A DNA stretch of 25,230 nt from Dehalococcoidia bacterium (GTDB lineage Bacteria > Chloroflexota > Dehalococcoidia > GIF9 > UBA5629): positions 1 through 25,230 of the forward strand of contig JAUVVE010000001.1 in NCBI GenBank assembly GCA_030604795.1, read 5' to 3'. Under the pieces are notes generated by a model, which was not told the origin of the DNA, searched no databases, and was given only the letters and a program-made list of their open reading frames with translations. This document shows, in pieces, positions 23,899 to 25,230 of this stretch; within the stretch, counting starts at the first letter, position 1; each line of letters opens with the position of its first letter. Position numbers and translations under genes: made by a program.

Positions 23899-23992
23899 TA
23901 CCACAGGCGCCAAACTGGTTGACCAAAGCTAAGGACAGACTCTGCTTTCAGCTCTTTTGCCACGAACAAACCCGTGTGGTCAATGACCTATC

Positions 23993-24790
23993 CTAGCTAT
24001 TGGCCACAACGAAGTCCTTCACCGCTTGAAGGTATTCCTCCATGCCTCCCATGAAAATGGTGTTGTGGTCAACGCCCGGGATAATAAGCAAGCGCTTGTC
24101 CTTTGAACCAAGATTATCGTAAAGCGCCCTGCCCTCCTGAACAGGAACGATATGGTCATACTCCCCGTGCAAAACGAGAGCAGGTATAGAAATCTGCCGA
24201 GCGAGTTCAAGACCCGTAGGCGTCTCCCTCCTGGTAAGGCCAAGGGCAGCAGTCGGAAAGCCCAAGTACTCGAATAGGTTGAATACATTGGCAAACCCAC
24301 TTTCCACGATCAGGCCACTGAGTTGGCTTTGGTAATTGTGGGCAAGCTCAATAGCAGATACACTCCCCAGAGAGCGCCCCATGATAAATAGGCTCCCTGA
24401 ATACCCTCTTTCTTTGAGCACCTGCTTAAAGCCTTCGAATATGGGATGGGCATCCCTTACCATACCAGCAAGTGTCGGCTTGCCTCCGCTCATACCGTAG
24501 CCCCTGTAATCAGCCACAAAGAGGTTGAGGCCAATCCGATTGTAAATGGAGCCGATGTCATCATAATCGCTGGCTATCTCGCCGTTGCCGTGAAAAAACA
24601 AGATAGTGGGGTACTTCCTGTTGTCAGAGTAGAACCAGCAGGAAATGGAAACAGCCTCGTCAACGGGGATGGAGCACGCCATGGCGTTGGCCGACCCGGG
24701 TCTCCGGGTGAAGTCCCTGCGAGGATAGAAAACGAACTGCAAGACTTCCGGTCTGTCTAGAGATGAAAGCTCATCCCACGGCTTGGCCAT
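23993..24790 (-). CDS. Alpha/beta-fold hydrolase, BEM46/YfhR-like
   Basis: This is a soluble alpha/beta hydrolase of 265 aa with unknown substrate. The fold is shown by FFHGNGE (oxyanion loop, about residues 66-71), the YRGYGMSGG loop, the nucleophile elbow GRSLGS (Ser140), Asp212 in LHGEYDHIVP and His242 in GVDHNTIF, giving a complete catalytic triad. No signal peptide or membrane segment is seen. It resembles BEM46/YfhR-like hydrolases, many of which are annotated only as esterase or lysophospholipase. GAGGGG lies before the ATG at 24790. It faces rplY tail to tail and lies 15 nt after the metallophosphoesterase gene, so those two probably form an operon. Confidence 0.9.
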   Translation of the reverse strand: MAKPWDELSSLDRPEVLQFVFYPRRDFTRRPGSANAMACSIPVDEAVSISCWFYSDNRKYPTILFFHGNGEIASDYDDIGSIYNRIGLNLFVADYRGYGMSGGKPTLAGMVRDAHPIFEGFKQVLKERGYSGSLFIMGRSLGSVSAIELAHNYQSQLSGLIVESGFANVFNLFEYLGFPTAALGLTRRETPTGLELARQISIPALVLHGEYDHIVPVQEGRALYDNLGSKDKRLLIIPGVDHNTIFMGGMEEYLQAVKDFVVANS

Positions 24791-24805
24791 CGCCCCTCAT
24801 ATCCG

Positions 24806-25230
24806 TCAAAGCTCTATTATCTCTCCCTTGACATCTTCCTCAATTGTCAAGATACCGAACGACCTCCTTCCTTGACCCGGATTGAAGAAGAAGGTGCCTC
24901 TGTTTCGTTCATTCCTCGCCACGTGGCTATGTCCATATATGATGATATCCACCTCGTCGAACAGCCTTCTCACCCTGTCCTCTATCCCCCACGGTCCCCC
25001 TGAGCCATGCGCAATCCCTATCTTCTTGCCGCCGACCACAACCATCTCCGTCTCTGGAAGCAGGCCCCTGAGCTCAGCCGAATCCATGTTGCCCCACACC
25101 GCTGTCACCTCGCCAAGCCTCCTCAGCCCCTCAAGGACTTCCAGACTGACAAGGTCGCCAGCATGGACTATCGAATCCACCTCCGAAAGCGCCCGGACCA
25201 GCTTCTGCGGCATTTCTTCGAAGGAATACA
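24806..25230 (-). CDS. YfcE/MJ0936-type metallophosphoesterase (N-terminus cut by window edge)
   Basis: The protein is a small calcineurin-like phosphoesterase that hydrolyses phosphodiester substrates with two metal ions. The open frame runs to the right edge, and the first dimetal motif (DxH) must lie beyond it. Counting from an internal ATG at 25213, the remaining motifs are HAGD (17-20), GNMD (41-44), HG (69-70) and GHSH (94-97), in the family order. The ATG at 25213 is unlikely to be the real start because the frame stays open upstream (Y-S-F-E-E before it) and the family begins about 20-25 residues earlier. It shares its strand with the hydrolase 15 nt downstream. Confidence 0.88.
   Translation of the reverse strand, partial: YSFEEMPQKLVRALSEVDSIVHAGDLVSLEVLEGLRRLGEVTAVWGNMDSAELRGLLPETEMVVVGGKKIGIAHGSGGPWGIEDRVRRLFDEVDIIIYGHSHVARNERNRGTFFFNPGQGRRSFGILTIEEDVKGEIIEL

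Noticed and set aside
23899..23992. Possible bidirectional terminator between rplY and the hydrolase gene
   Set aside because: TTGACCA (23919-23925) and TGGTCAA (23977-23983) are complementary but about 50 nt apart and without a T-run; no compact terminator hairpin is seen.

Overview
The window is a bacterial chromosomal segment dominated by one long, tightly packed minus-strand gene cluster for ribosomal proteins and the core gene-expression machinery. Everything from position 19106 down to 1 is read leftward and corresponds to the str, S10, spc and alpha operons joined end to end: rpsL-rpsG-fusA-rpsJ-rplC-rplD-rplW-[bS22-like]-rplB-rpsS-rplV-rpsC-rplP-rpmC-rpsQ-rplN-rplX-rplE-rpsZ-rpsH-rplF-rplR-rpsE-rpmD-rplO-secY-adk-map-infA-rpmJ-rpsM-rpsK-rpsD-rpoA-rplQ-truA-rplM (cut by the left edge). 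Genes abut or overlap almost throughout, many use TTG or GTG starts, and tuf (EF-Tu) is missing from its usual place after fusA.

The organism is probably a member of Chloroflexota, possibly Dehalococcoidia. This is inferred from the merged operons with rpsJ directly after fusA, the zinc-type S14, S4 and Adk, the long CTC-type L25, and the general look of the proteins. The sequence alone does not prove it.

At 19107-19377 two good sigma70-type promoters point away from each other. The leftward one (TTGACA-18-TATATT) should drive the ribosomal supercluster through a GC-rich leader of about 150 nt that can fold. The rightward one (TTGAAA-18-TATAAT) lies so close to its gene that the mRNA would be almost leaderless. 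A second, tandem promoter pair sits inside the cluster, in the gap between infA and rpmJ, and should separately boost the alpha-operon genes including rpoA.

Right of 19378 the plus strand carries a B12-binding-type radical SAM protein of the TIGR03960 kind, an acetyl-CoA synthetase (acs) and a CTC-type ribosomal protein L25 with its own promoter. Two minus-strand genes end the window: an alpha/beta hydrolase and a YfcE/MJ0936-type metallophosphoesterase cut by the right edge.

The most interesting object is a 31-codon gene at 14039-14134 (minus), in the only sizeable gap of the S10 region. It encodes a very basic peptide that closely resembles the actinobacterial small-subunit protein bS22 and the mitochondrial mS38/AURKAIP1/COX24 C-terminal domain. 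It starts with TTG and is too short for ordinary gene calling. An RNA hairpin with a perfect 8-bp stem and a GNRA-type loop lies inside it, just upstream of rplB.
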